Source of the DNA: Sanderia malayensis
Taxonomy: Eukaryota > Cnidaria > Scyphozoa > Semaeostomeae > Pelagiidae
Direction of reading: 5' to 3'
Length of the DNA stretch: 64,000 nt
Assembly (NCBI GenBank): GCA_013076295.1
Contig: RQOL01000876.1
Span: 5,394,001-5,458,000 of the forward strand
The notes beneath the pieces are model-generated. The model was not told the origin of the DNA and did not search any database. It saw nothing but the letters and a program-made list of their open reading frames with translations. The translations under genes and the position numbers were made by a program. Numbering within the stretch: position 1 is the stretch's first letter; every line of letters starts with the position of its first letter. This document shows positions 20,639 to 32,645 of the stretch, piece after piece.

Positions 20639-21911
20639 TTTGAATTCGTTCAACTCGCAAGAAATCAATAGCGAAGTGAAGCAGGGAAACGAAAGGGGAG
20701 AAGTGAGGAAAATGCAATGGGAAAATGAAATAAACAGAACAGCAACAACATCAATGCAAAGCAATTTGCTAAGTCCTTAATGTATGGAAAAATTAAGTCC
20801 CGAAACATAAATTTGGCAGCCATCCTGACACATAGGGGATCCCTGTGCATAAATCTTAATGTCCAGAAACAAAAGATATGAGATATTGGATGATATGATC
20901 TCATAGAAACCGTTAGCTTCTTGGAGTACAACTACAGACTTTTGTGTAAACCTTATCAAGCACATAGTTTTATGCTTTATGCAAACTGTGTTGATACTTT
21001 TTTGTTTATTATATTTTGAATTTTCTTAGGTGAATTTGCATTCAATTGAATGATTGAATGAAACAAACAAAGACCAAGTGAAGACAAGTTAGTTTTAGAC
21101 AATTTGTACTATTTACTTAGAACGAATTTTATACTTTTTTATTACCTCCTTAATATTAATTAATTTGCTGTTCAGAAAAATTTATTTAAAACATTATTAA
21201 ATGAAACTTATTTAGGCTGTAATAACAAAAAAAATTTGCGCTCACGCACCTTTGTATGTACGCTTACGATTCCCACCCTTATCATCAGCGTAGACTCTTG
21301 GGTGTTGCACTACCATGAGCTCTTGCGAGTACATATTAGATGAAGTCAAACTCTCGAGCATCATGGCGGAGCCGCTAAAATCCATTGAAGGTTTTGTTTG
21401 CCTGAAAGCTGTCCTTCCACCACCAGCCGTCTAACATGCTATACTTCCACCACAACATATTGACCGGGCCGGTGACTGGGTGGGACTCGAACCAACAACC
21501 TTTGGTCTCTCACGCCGACGCCCTACCGTTAATTAACTTTTTTACAGAAAAAGTTAAATAACAAATTTTTCTAAAGCAGTCAGCCAATCAGCCAATCAAA
21601 GCTGCAATAAATAAAAAAAAATAAAAATAGTGCACCTTGATATCAATTTTTGGGATTCAAGTCAGCCAGAAATTTTTTCCTACCCAATAGTGTGGGTGTG
21701 TATAAAGTGTATATGATCTAGAGGTGACCTTTCACTGTGCGATCACATGATTAGCCAGCAATGCAAAATCCTTTGGCGAAATTTTGTCAGGGACGGACGA
21801 GGAGAGGAGGGTCACACTCAGTTAGGCCTAAGCAGCAGGTCATTTGTGTTGTAATTCGGTTAAATATATTTTAAAAACTATCGCTATAGACAAGATATAG
21901 CTCAAATTAGC
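20639..21911. other. Divergent intergenic region between UBXN6 and V-ATPase d
   Basis: This 1.3-kb stretch separates the two divergently transcribed genes and should hold both promoters. It contains a tRNA-related SINE fragment (about 21430-21540). I see no further gene. Confidence 0.6.
21430..21540 (-). repeat. tRNA-derived SINE fragment
   Basis: The minus strand carries a B-box GGTTCGAGTCCC (complement of 21482-21493) and, about 30 bp before it, a tRNA-like TTAACGGTAGGGCGTCGG resembling an A box/D-arm (about 21516-21533). The cloverleaf does not close, so this is a SINE head or a tRNA pseudogene, of a different type from the one at 5.3-5.5 kb. Confidence 0.5.
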
Positions 21912-24900
21912 ATGGATATCTACCCGGAAATTGTCTTTAACATTGATAATGGATATCTAGAAGGTTTGGTTCGTGGTTTCAAGTCAGGCGTTCTCACGCG
22001 AACTGATTATCTCAATCTGATACAATGCGAAACTCTCGAAGGTGCGTGGGGTTGTACCTACATAACTTTATGTTTTTATGTCTTTTTATTCGAGAATAGC
22101 ATCTCTTATTTGATTCACTGCTGCCCTGTTTCAAATTATACTATATCTACATTTGTAGTATAACAGCTACAAAATTGAAGCTTGTTTTCTACTAACAGCC
22201 ACCCAAAACAAGAGCTCTGTAATTGTAATAATGTTAACCTTTGCACCGTTTTGAATAATTATACAGCACAAACATTGCAAAACTGAATTCTTTTTGCAGA
22301 TTTGAAACTGCACTTGCAGAGTACAGATTATGGATCATTTCTTGCGAATGAAGCTGGACCCTTGGCAGTATCTGTCATTGATGAAAAATTGAGGGACAAA
22401 CTGATTATTGAGTTTAATCATTTAAGGAACCAAGCATTTGAGCCACTAGCCACATTCATGGATTACATAACGTAAGAAGGCCTTATGATATATTGACCCA
22501 AACTACATAATCATAATATACATAATCATAATATACATAATCAAAACCTTACATCATCAAAATCAACATAATCAAAATCAACATAATCAAAATCTGTGTT
22601 ATCCAGTTGGCAGAGTATATGGCAATGGCGCACCCAAGATCTTGCACACAATGTGCCAGACCTAATATAACATAACATAATAATATAACAAAATAACAAT
22701 ATAACAATATTATTACTTTGACAAGAGATTAGTATTTTTCATTACGTGGTTTTAGATTATGCACATAATCTAAAACCATGTAATGAAAAATAAAGTCTTT
22801 TAGGTGTTCTTGTGCAGGGGATTTCATGCCCTGTATGATCGGGAAACAGATGGAGCTATCAGAACTTGAATAATTTCAAATAAAAGTCTATTACTTTGCA
22901 TGTCTGAGGAAGATCATCCTAATGAGGACCTAACTAACTTTAATTAGAACCGATTAATTAACGTGCCCGACGGTGTTGAGTTGGTTGTGTATGTTATTCT
23001 TGTACCAACACAATGTTTGACCTTATCATGTTATACTCCAAGTCTTATAATCTGAAACTCTTATAATCTAAGTCATTACAGCTGACACTTCTACATGCAA
23101 CTATGCGTCAAGTTCATTGTTTATTTTATTTGGTTGCATTTACTTAATTTGATAGGTACAGCTACATGATTGACAACATTATTCTGCTTATCACGGGAAC
23201 CCTTCACCAAAGATCAATTAAAGAGCTTATTCCAAAGTGTCATCCATTGGGAAGGTTTGATGAAATGGCATCCATCAATATAGCCTCGACTCCTGCTGAA
23301 CTTTATAATGCGGTCCTTGTTGATACCCCTTTGGGTAAGAAATAAAAAATTTTATTAATCAGCTAAGAGAAGACCATTTTTTATCTCATACCCTGTCTGC
23401 TTTGTACCAGCTTTTTGTAAGAAATTGACCATATTTTAAGGCAATTGTTTCTTACCACTAATTATTATCACCCAGTGTTCAATTGATTATGTTCTTTGCT
23501 ATCTGTCCTAGCACCTTTCTTTGTGGAGTGCATCTCTGAACAAGATCTCGATGAGATGAACATAGAAATAATCAGAAATGCCCTTTACAAGGTATTGCCT
23601 TATACTTTCCATTGGCCTTCATATCATCCACTCCACCTTTTAAATCAAGCATTTAATTAACATTTTCTTTTTCTTCAGGCCTATCTTGAAGCTTTTCATA
23701 AGTTTTGTGAAGAGCTTGGTGGGGCAACTGCAGATGTTATGTGTCCAATCCTCCAGGTTTGTGACAAAGCATATTTATGTATGAATGGAAGTGCTAAGAT
23801 CATTTTATTTTGATTAATAAATGAACACAAAGAACACAAAGAGGCTTCTTGTCATTCTTTTCAGACACAGAATAACTCTAAACAAAATATTTTGTTTAGA
23901 GTTATAGTAATTCGGAGACTGTGTTTACATCATTTTACTTAATCCCTTAAACTTTGGCGGAAATTAGGTACCAGAATCATGTTTGACAAATTTGTTTCCA
24001 GTTTGAAGCTGACCGCCGTGCAATCATGATAACAATCAATTCGTTTGGGACAGAGTTGAGCAAAGACGATCGTGTAAAACTTTTTCCAAAATGTGGCAAA
24101 CTGGCGCCAGATGGTTTAGCTAGACTTGCACGAGCAGATGATTTTGATCAAGTCAGACACGTTGCAGAATGCTATGCAGTAAGCTTTGCATACCATTGGC
24201 GTTTGCAATATATTATGATAGTGACTGTTCTAGTTGCTTTTGCATCCCTGGTGTGTTTCTGTACTGCCATTAATCTTTGTTCTTTCTTTTCTCTCTTCAG
24301 GAATATAAAGTGCTTTTTGAAGGTACTGGAAATAACCCTGGTGACAAGACACTTGAAGACAAATTCTTTGAGCATGAGGTAAGATATATTCATGTAGCAT
24401 AGCATCTATAAAACCACTCTTTACACATACAAGACATGTACAAAGTCGTAATTAGCAACATATAATAATTAAATGATAACACTGATATACCATTAATGCT
24501 CCACTCAACAAGTTTTTGATGGCAATAAACAGAACTACACTAACATGGATACATAATGGTATTAAGATAAGTGTTCTGCAGTTGGTATGCCCCTGGCTAT
24601 TTACAATAAGTGATTGAATATTATAAAATCAACTTCTATTGAGAACTTGCATGGTGACCAGCTAAAAACGTAAGATTGGCTTGCATACATCACAAAACAA
24701 GAATCACTGTTTTCACATTGTTTATTTACAATTTTGTTTAAAAGATGTTGTTGTAAACCTTTTGGGGGCCTTTCAGCTTTTGACTGCCTCCCTATACCCC
24801 TGAAAGCAGGGTAGCTCACATGGGGATCTGCTTATTCTACCTGACCAGCCCAGTCTAGAGAAAGCAGACAAAATCATCTGCTTATCTACAAAACGATTCT

Positions 24901-25176
24901 TCAATGTGCACTTTCATATATCTTTGTTGTAAGCTCGCTTGATGTTAAGCTTATGGACTTGCACTGGATATCTGGGGTAGTAATCAACTGAGATTGCCTA
25001 ATTTACTTTGTCAGGTCAACATGAATATCATATCATTCATGCAACAGTTTCATTTTGGTGTCTTCTACTCCTATATGAAATTGAAAGAGCAGGAGTGCCG
25101 AAATATTGTCTGGATTGCTGAATGCATTGCCCAAAAGAATAAATCTAAAATTGACAATTATATCAATATTTTCTAA
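21912..25176 (+). CDS. ATP6V0D1: V-type proton ATPase subunit d (V0 sector), 8 exons, 351 aa
   Basis: Exons are 21912-22041, 22300-22471, 23156-23334, 23512-23591, 23679-23756, 24002-24178, 24301-24378 and 25015-25176. All junctions are GT-AG and in phase. The product is 351 residues, the same as human ATP6V0D1, and collinear with it: [120 protein letters not shown], and the C-terminal [19 protein letters not shown]. Subunit d is the cup-shaped cytosolic V0 subunit that couples the central rotor stalk (subunits D/F) to the c-ring during proton pumping into endosomes and lysosomes. The symbol follows the vertebrate family; one d gene often serves in invertebrates. Introns 2 and 5 each contain a long hairpin. 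Confidence 0.97.
22497..22600. repeat. Short tandem repeat CATAATCAWAATATA / CATAATCAAAATCAA
   Basis: Tandem imperfect 12-15-bp units in V-ATPase intron 2. Confidence 0.6.
22733..22792. repeat. 29-bp-arm inverted repeat in V-ATPase intron 2
   Basis: Arms 22733-22761 and 22764-22792 are complementary with one mismatch and a 2-base loop. The arm includes GGTTTTAGATTATG. It is probably the residue of a small MITE, or it could fold as a hairpin in the intron RNA. Confidence 0.7.
23872..23905. repeat. Perfect 34-bp palindrome in V-ATPase intron 5
   Basis: ATAACTCTAAACAAAAT is followed immediately by its exact complement. Weaker outer complementarity (CACAG ... CTGTG) suggests the core of a small palindromic element. 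Confidence 0.75.
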
Positions 25177-26487
25177 TTTATCTTTTATCTGGTTTATTGA
25201 TTGACTGGCTGAACGGGCGAGATGATTTCGTTCTGTGTATAAGGAATTATTGTTTATTATATTGTACTTTTTTGCGTTGAAATCCGCATATAAGGAGACC
25301 ACGTAAATAACGAAATCTTTGTTTGGTGAGCTATTGTCGTCGATGTCGAAGTGTAACATAACAATCCCCGGCGTGAATCTGAGTGTGAGTGGAATGAGAT
25401 TCCAAGGTTGAGTTGAGTTGAATTTGAATAAGGTGGGATTCCTTGTGGAATTGTTTATGTGCGGATTTAAACGGCGTCATATCATATTATTTTATGTGGA
25501 AAATTCAAGAATTCATTTTCATATACTATGTCCTTTTGGAATTAAAACTAATGTCTTGCCTTGGTGCAGATCGTTGTTTTCAATTGATAAGCAATTTTTA
25601 TTAACTCCTGACTCTTACCAGGGACGAAAGTAAATGGCTAATTTTGGGGAGTCGTGGAAGAATGAAAGTTCCAACTATATATCAGGAATTTTTCTGTCGG
25701 ACTAATAGTCTACTGGACGTACCAAATTCATTTTTGGCAGCAGCTCTAAAATATTCGTTATATGTGCCGTAGAAACCAGATTAAAGACGAAACAGTCAGT
25801 GAAGGGGACCGCCTGTGACTGTGGGCACAAAAATTCCAAAAGTACTGTTAGGATTTCCAAGTGTCATAGGAAGTTTCAACCTTTGGGCCGAGGGCTGTAA
25901 CATCAGATTAGATTGCATCAACAATTTGAGAAATCGATGCAAAACTCTGAAGAAGCTAAACCTCTCGTGTCCTTCAGTAAGCGTATGTACACTTGGTGAG
26001 GTGAGCAAAAGTATTGCACCACATCGTTCAGAATGGCGTCTAGAAGCGGTCCAAGGCTTTAACAAGAACATTTACTCGACAATATACGAACACCAAACGG
26101 GTTTCAATAACAAATTTTTTTGACTGAAATATTATCAAAGTTTCATAAATTTTCAAGTGAAAACATAATTTAAGCCCTATTGGATGATTTTATTATAATA
26201 ATAAAATAAAACTGCAAGGAAGTGCTTTAAAAAAATGTCACAAAAATGTTTGAAATAGAGTCAGTAAAACACCATTAATTTTAATTTTTCACACAAAACC
26301 ACGCAAACTCTCTCCTGTTGAAAAGAAGGTGCTTTAAACTTTTCAAAATTAAAAAATTTAAACTTTCCAAACCAAAAATTTCAACAACCAACAACAGGAG
26401 TGCTTACAGGGAATCAAGGTAATAAGATTAATTTGGTAATAAGATAAAAAAAATTAAACATGCAATGAATCTACTACCAGCTTCACT
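25177..26487. other. Intergenic; 3' UTR of V-ATPase d then unassigned sequence
   Basis: ORFs at plus 25815-26123 and minus 25796-26071 overlap each other and have no family or splice support. The last 300 bp are AT-rich and form the 3' flank of the first fibrinogen-domain gene. I see no gene I can defend. Confidence 0.5.
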
Positions 26488-28405
26488 TCACAAAACGCGC
26501 AGTTTCATTTCAGAATACGTTATTTTTCCAAAGCTCCCTGTAAGACTTATCCAACTCATATATTTAACCAGATCTGAATATTCTAAAGAAACTTTTGGAT
26601 AAAGACCATTTAAGTTGCTGTAATGACATCCATTATACCACCAGCCACCATTGTACACCTGAGCACAATTCAGATTTGGATGCCCATCGTTATCTCTATC
26701 AATGGTGGAGAACTTCATGTTGTTGTGATACGCAAGGGAATCACCCGCATTACCGCTGTATCCACCAATGGTAAGCCGGTATCCGTCAGACTCGCTCCCA
26801 ATCTCGAATTTCCCATAAAGCGCATGATAAGCAACGTTGCCACGATCGCGGTGCTTTATTGTGACCCTGAGGATAGCACCCCGCCCGGGTGCAGCTAATT
26901 CATGTAAATTGCGAAGGCCTAGCCAGAAATTGCCACCAGCCGCCATATTTCCGAATCCGTTCTTGTAAGCGATCCAGCCTGGTTGGAAACTGACCGTGTC
27001 ATCTACTCGCCGCTGCACCACAATCCATTCTCCACCGTCCGCTTCCAAGTCGCAAAACACGGACAGCCATCCGGCAGCGAATGCGCTGTTGGATATTCTA
27101 TAAATACCACTCGCCTTGTATCCCTGTGCTTTAGCAGCAATGCAGCCTGTAAGATCAAGAGTATCTTTTGGGTTTAACAAAACTTCTTATAACACCAGAA
27201 AAGTAGAGGAGAGAGCTTTGCAAACAAAAGTTTTTATTTTTCAATCGTACACAGCAATTTACTTTAATCGAAGAAACTTTCGCGAGGCGAAAAACTCGCG
27301 AAATTGGTCGGACAAACTTTCGCGAATTTACAAATCGAAAAATATTTGGGAGATAGACTTTCGCGAATATAAAAATTATGTAATATATTTTACATATTTC
27401 TGTACATTTGAATAGGTTTTACAGATATAGCTGGTTAAATTTTCGCGAATTTGAGTTTTAGACAATTTTCGCTAGATAAACTTTCGCGAAATGCAATTTT
27501 GAAAAAATTCGCCCGTCCAACTTTCGCGAAAATGGCCAAAATTCACGAAATTCGCGAAAGTTTATCTGGCGAGAGTTTCTCCGATTAAAGTACCTTTTAA
27601 TCCAGGCAGACATTGGTAACCTGGGCAGTGGCATATATCTTTGCATATCTGTCCGTCTCTGCAAGGCTTCTGCTTTTGACAATTTAGTCCAATCTGTAAA
27701 ATATAAAATTCAAAATGTCACCCGACGGTTTTATCTGTATATAAAAAATGTTTTTGACAATGCCTCAAAGCAGGTGACACTGTTTTATCATTCATTATTT
27801 AACATATTGTAGATGCTTTAGAATTAGGTTATTTATCTTATGATTGAGTATTCTTGCCGTCGACATACAATTCAGATTAAGAATATTAAGAATACTTCAT
27901 CAACAAAATTTGCATTAAGATAACTGTTGACAAGAAGGCGGGATCTAAGACTTTCGAAAACAGTTGTGTTTAGAATTGTTTTTACCAGCAACTAATTTTC
28001 AAATGTTGAGATTTTCGAAAATTCTACAATTTTTCATTGGAGTTGGTCCCAGTCCCTCTGTCTGTCCCTGTTCAATGTGTCACTGCTTACCAAATGTTCA
28101 TTATAATCCGTCGATGTATATGTCCAGTTTTGTTTCGGGACCAATGCGTTCATTCCACCAGCCATTTCCACTGTTGATTTTGAATTCAATTGGCACATTC
28201 CACCTTGGTGTTGTTCCTTGTTAATCGATTTGCATCGGTCATTCTTGAAGCATTCGATCTTACATTCGATGTCTGTCAGTCCTTCAATGTTGTCAATTGC
28301 AAAGCCTTGCAAAATAAAGCCTTCTCTCACGATGCTAAAATTCGCATGTTGCTTGCAAGGCAAACGGAGTATCGTGCAAGCTACAGTGTTGCAGAAGAGA
28401 AGCAT
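26488..28405 (-). CDS. Secreted PAN/apple-EGF-fibrinogen C-terminal domain protein, copy 1, 3 exons, 357 aa
   Basis: Exons are 28405-28091 (PAN), 27693-27594 (EGF) and 27146-26488 (fibrinogen), with phases 0 and 1. The start MLLFCNTVACTIL is a short signal-like segment. The PAN/apple domain follows, with Cys in the pattern ..ECKIECFKNDRCKSIN...MCQLNS. One EGF-like module has six Cys (C110, C116, C122, C126, C128, C133). The fibrinogen-related domain (about 140-357) opens C..A..GYKASGIYRI, contains VVQRR and GNFWLGL, a calcium-site DRDND, and GGWWYNGCH-SNLNGLY, the usual recognition-pocket region. Such proteins are secreted lectins or matrix proteins that bind acetylated sugars or partner proteins. 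It is a tandem paralog of the gene at 30.2-32.2 kb. A MITE sits directly against the EGF exon's donor. Confidence 0.92.
27262..27590. mobile_element. TA-flanked MITE with CTTTAATCGRAGAAACTTTCGCG ends, in FReD copy 1
   Basis: Inverted ends CTTTAATCGAAG (27262) and CTCCGATTAAAG (to 27590) are each flanked by TA (27260-27261, 27591-27592). The paralogous gene has the uninterrupted site at about 30994-31008, which proves an insertion with TA duplication (Tc1/mariner-type). The interior is packed with alternating TTCGCGAAAGTTTAT and its complement. Confidence 0.9.
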
Positions 28406-28850
28406 TTGTATGCTAGGAAAGAAGACATATTTTTATTTGTCTAAAAATACGATTTCCAATCTAAACAACTAGAGAGTTGATGGTAATGCGCATGAAACTC
28501 GGCTACAAAATTATTTGAGATTGACAATGATGGCTAACGCTAACTAATTGCTTCCAGCTAAGAAGTGTAACACTGAAATTCGGCAATTTCCTTACAAAAA
28601 GGAGATTGCCGAAAGAGATGTTTCATTCATGGCCTTGTCACTTTATTCCTCACTGTTAGTACATAAAGGTTTACATCCAATTAATGTTTTACATTGTTTC
28701 GAAATTTCATACATTCATACTTGCTTAAATAGCAGTGAATCCCAGGTTTAGGAAATCTTGACTTTCCAGTAAATTAAAGAACGGATATTGCTAAAGAATC
28801 AACAATTGCATTTCGCATTTACTGCCATAATTAAATTACTTACATTTTAA

Positions 28851-29440
28851 ATGGAAGTAATGTCATTTCCCACTCTGTCAAATGATAAGTATATGATATT
28901 ACTAGCTTTCTTGCTCGCCAACGTACCAGCAATTCAAATCGTGTATTTCTCCAGACAATCTATACTGAACAAGGTTCTGCTTGACTTCAGTTCATGTAGC
29001 AGTTTTTGCATCCGTTTACACTGTTCTATTAAGTACCAAGACACAGACAGAAAGGAAAATCCAAGAATCATCAGCTCTGGACCAACAGGTTTTCCGCATA
29101 AAAAGACCCGTTGACTGCTTTATAGTACCATGAATTATATAATTCTAATTTCATCTCGACAGGCATTCCAATTATTCAGTATTCATACAGCTATTCGAAG
29201 TCGATATTTGAATGTTAAAGAAGCTATGAATAAGACATGCCTGGATAATAAAACCGATCTTCATTCAATTGTTCATAAGTTTAAAGAGCTTTCTGGATAC
29301 ATAGCTCGTGTTGCTGATTGCGCTCAATTTGTATTTGGTTCGTTTTTTGTTATGTCATTTAGGCATTACTCATTAATGCTACACAGCGTGATTGTCGATT
29401 GCTGCACTGCTATTGGCTGTGTAAAGCCAAATGTTATAAT
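28851..29440 (+). pseudogene. Possible multi-pass receptor-like fragment (low confidence)
   Basis: The stretch 28851-29111 reads MEVMSF... with a hydrophobic MILLAFLLANVPAIQIVYF segment. After an acceptor-like TCGACAG (to 29161) a second open stretch reads ..NVKEAMNKTCLDNK.. then LHSIVHKFKELSGYIARV and a hydrophobic FVFGSFFVM. The pattern recalls invertebrate gustatory-receptor-like 7TM proteins, but the junction phase does not fit. A diverged, stop-containing copy of the first part lies at about 37290-37530. Treat it as a decayed or misassembled gene relic, not an intact gene. Confidence 0.25.
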
Positions 29441-29698
29441 TTGATTTAGCCGACAAAGAATTGTCCGGAGATACGATTTTTGCCAGTTTTTGAACAGTTG
29501 GTCTACAAGTCCCACAACCGAGGGAGCAAAAACAAGAGAGGCACAGGGACGCAATGTAGTGACTCTAGACAACGTTGTTATTTATCCGCCATTACCTCAC
29601 CTGTCTTGTCTCGCAAAACGGGGCAGGCTTAAGGCTATAGTAATAATAGAACATAACACAATATAATTGTAATATAACTAAATATATATTATAGTATA

Positions 29699-29851
29699 CA
29701 CGTTTTTTTATAAGAACAACTTTTATAAGAAACACCAGGCTGAGATTGGGCCAAAAAATAAGAACAACATAAGAAACACCTCAGGTTGAAAATATACGGA
29801 AAATTAAGAAACGTCAGGCTGAAACTGGAGCGCTCTTATTAAAAAAACGTG
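29699..29851. mobile_element. TA-flanked MITE (CACGTTTTTTTATAAGAA ends), 153 bp
   Basis: The ends CACGTTTTTTTATAAG and CTTATTAAAAAAACGTG are inverted and flanked by TA at 29697-29698 and 29852-29853. It belongs to the same family as the larger elements at 38.5-39.3 kb and 57.4-57.8 kb, with TAAGAAAC-rich inner sequence. Confidence 0.8.
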
Positions 29852-30232
29852 TAATAAGAAAAGTGGCATTAACAGTAAGGGGCAAGGACAATTCATGTCT
29901 TGGAACAATTCTAGCATTACCATAATTTTTCTACCTATCAACCTTGGCCAGAGCCCACTTGTTGGTAGTGTGTTTGGTTTTTATTGTTTGTTGGTGGTTA
30001 GTTAGTATTTAACTACGGAAGAGTACAACACCTTAAGTTGGAGTTTAACAGTTTGCTAGAAATTATGCAAACTAGGATAAGTCTGAGGAACTTTAATGAC
30101 ATGTGGGAATGTTCTCGTGAACTTAAAACTACATGAACCAGTGCAAAGCAAGATCTTCGAATCCAAAGACGTTGCATCCAAAGCAATCCTCCGAAAGAAT
30201 GAATGCAGTTAATTTATCACTTTTCACTTGTC

Positions 30233-32167
30233 CTAAAGCCGCAGTTTTATTTCAGAATACGTTATGGTCCCATAGTCACCATTTAAACGATACCAACTCA
30301 TGTAGCTCCACAGTTGGGATGAAGATTTTAATGGCAGTGTTGGATATAAGCCATTCAAATTGCTTCGATGACATCTAGTATACCACCAGCCACTCTTGTA
30401 CATCTCAGCACAATTCCGACCAGACACGTCGTTATCTCTATCATACGTGGAGAACTTCATGTTGTTGTGATACAAGAGGGAATCACCCGCATTACCGCTG
30501 TATCCACCAATGGTAAGCCGGTATCCATCAGACTCGCTTCCGATCTCGAATTTCCCGTAAAGCGCATGATAAGTAAGGTTGCCACGATCGCGGTGCTTTA
30601 TTGTGACCCTAAGGATAGCACCCCGGCCGGGTGCAGCTAATGCATGTAAATTGCGAAGGCCTAGCCAGAAATTGCCACCAGCCGCCATATTTCCGAAACC
30701 ATTTTTGTAATCGACCCAACCTCGTTTGAAATTGACCGTGTCATCTACTCGCCGCTGCACCACAATCCATCCTCCACCGTCCGCTTCCAAGTCGCAAAAC
30801 ACGGACAACCATCCGGCAGCAAATGCGCTGTTGGATATTCTGTAAATACCACTCGCCTTGTATCCCTTTGTTTGAGCAACAATGCAGCCTGCGCAAGATC
30901 AAGAGTATCTTTTGGTTTAACAAAACTTCTTATAAGAAAATGTAGGGGGAGAGCTTTGCTAACAAAATTTTGCTATCTATACGCAATTTTAAGCAATTTA
31001 CTTTTTAATCCAGGCAGACATTGGTAGCCTGGGCAGTGGCATATGTCTTTGCATATCTGTCCGTCTCTGCAAGGCTTCTGCTTTTGACAATTTAGTCCAA
31101 TCTGTAAAATATAAAATTTAAAATGTCACCTGACAGTTTTATTTTATGACTTATGATACTCAATTCAACTTACAATATTCTACATGATCATCTTGCACCC
31201 CAAAAGGCCTTTATTAACATCTCGAAAGCAATTCACATTGTTTTGTGATTCATATTTTTTGTAATTAAAATATATAATGCTTTATATTATGTTGCTCCCT
31301 GCTGTCGATGTTCAATTCAGATTGCCCTGTGAAGTATTTTGTGTTAGGATATGATGGTTTACGCAAATGTAAACCATCCCTAATTGATTGGTTCCGTTGA
31401 GAAATTGCAGAATAATTGATGAACAATCATGTCTTTGATAAACAACAATTAAAACTAAAGATTCTTTAAAACTACTTAAATCAAGTGAGCGAAAAAGTGC
31501 GAATTATGCGGATATGCGAATGAACCCTCTCGTGCGATGTTCGATGACTCTACTTCTATTTTATTTCTACTTGTCTTATTTAAAAATTAACTATTGTTCT
31601 TAGTGTTGACATTTTTAATCTCCTAAAACACACCCCTAATACTAAATTTATGCATCACAAAGGTTTTTACTGACAATCAACTACAAAATTACAACACCCT
31701 GTCAAGATCCGCTATGGAGTGCAATTAATGGAAGCTGTTGTTTAGAATTTTTTCCCAGCAACTAGTTTTCATAAATGTTGAGATTCTCGAAAATGCTACA
31801 ATTTAGAGTTGGTCCCAGTCCCTCTGTCCCTATTCAATATTTCCCTGCTTACCAAATGTTCATTATAATCCGTCGATGTATATGTCCAATTTTGTTTTGG
31901 AACCAATGCGTTCATTCCACCAGCCATTTCCACTGTTGATTTTGAATTCAATTGGCACATTCCACCGTGGTGTTGTTCCATGTTAATCGATTTGCATCGG
32001 TCATTCTTGAAGCATTCGATCTTACATTCGATGTATGTCAGTCCTTCAATGTTGTCAATTGCAGAGCCTTTCAGAATAAAGCCTTCTCTCACGATGCTAA
32101 AATTCGCATGTTGCTTGCAAGGCAAACGGAGTATCGTGCAAGCTACAGTGTTGCAGAAGAGAAGCAT
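30233..32167 (-). CDS. Secreted PAN/apple-EGF-fibrinogen C-terminal domain protein, copy 2, 3 exons, 356 aa
   Basis: Exons are 32167-31853, 31101-31002 and 30888-30233, with the same phases and exon lengths (315, 100, 656 bp) as copy 1. The start ATG is the one homologous to copy 1. The PAN and EGF exons are nearly identical to copy 1. In the fibrinogen domain the first two thirds are almost unchanged, but after NNMKFST the sequence diverges: the calcium loop is DRDNDVSGRN, and the pocket reads SGWWYTRCHRSNLNGLY rather than GGWWYNGCHYSNLNGLY. The C-terminus is LWSYMSWYRLNGDYG... This is consistent with a recent tandem duplication and altered binding. It is intact, with no stop or frameshift. 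The EGF donor is AAAA|GTAAAT, the pre-insertion form of copy 1's donor. Confidence 0.92.
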
Positions 32168-32460
32168 TTGAATGCTAGGAAAGAAGACATGTTTTGTAGA
32201 TTGATTTAATTGTTGGCAATAGAATCGCAATATAATTAGTCTACAAGACAAGTCTTATTTCAAGGTGTCGTGATGGAAACGTTTTTCCATCGCAGTTTGT
32301 GAAGTTGTGCGGTTAGAAAGTTATTCAGGGAAAACACCTTTATTTTTGTAAGCATAAATATACAAATGCGATTTCTTCATTTATTTTCCCAGCTCCGGCC
32401 AAATGCTGTGAGTTCCTGCTATTCTGTTTACAAGGAATCGCGCTTGCTGTAATAAACCTA

Positions 32461-32645
32461 CGGTCAAACCTGCATAGTTCGAACTCGTGTAATTCGAACT
32501 CTATCTAATTGGAACAAACTTCTCCATCCCTTCAAGGATCACTAATGAACCAATTCTTATAAAACAAACCTCCATAGTTCGAACTTCTTGTAATTCGAAC
32601 ATTTTCACGCTTCCCCAGGGTGTTCGAATTAAACAAGCTTGACTG
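32461..32645. mobile_element. pogo/Tigger-like MITE, 185 bp
   Basis: The ends CGGTCAAACCTGCATAGTTCGAAC and the complement of AAGCTTGACTG are flanked by TA (32459-32460, 32646-32647). The interior repeats GTTCGAACT / AATTCGAAC. Similarity to the copy at 44569-44752 is clear, in opposite orientation. Confidence 0.75.

Larger units (their letters stand above)
28406..30232. other. Intergenic between the two fibrinogen genes, with a receptor-like ORF remnant and a MITE
   Basis: Contents: a plus-strand segment at 28851-29440 described separately, a solo CAGGGACGCAATGTA transposon end near 29547, a short TA-flanked MITE at 29699-29851, and otherwise unassigned sequence. Any promoter of copy 1 must lie just above 28405. 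Confidence 0.5.

Noticed and set aside
20638..20764. N-terminal 42-residue extension of UBXN6
   Set aside because: It is hydrophobic, not conserved, and the downstream ATG matches the family N-terminus with better context.
21482..21533. Functional tRNA gene on the minus strand
   Set aside because: The B box is good, but stems do not pair and the A box is imperfect.
25796..26123. Overlapping ORFs on both strands as genes
   Set aside because: No domain, splice or codon-use support; they overlap each other.
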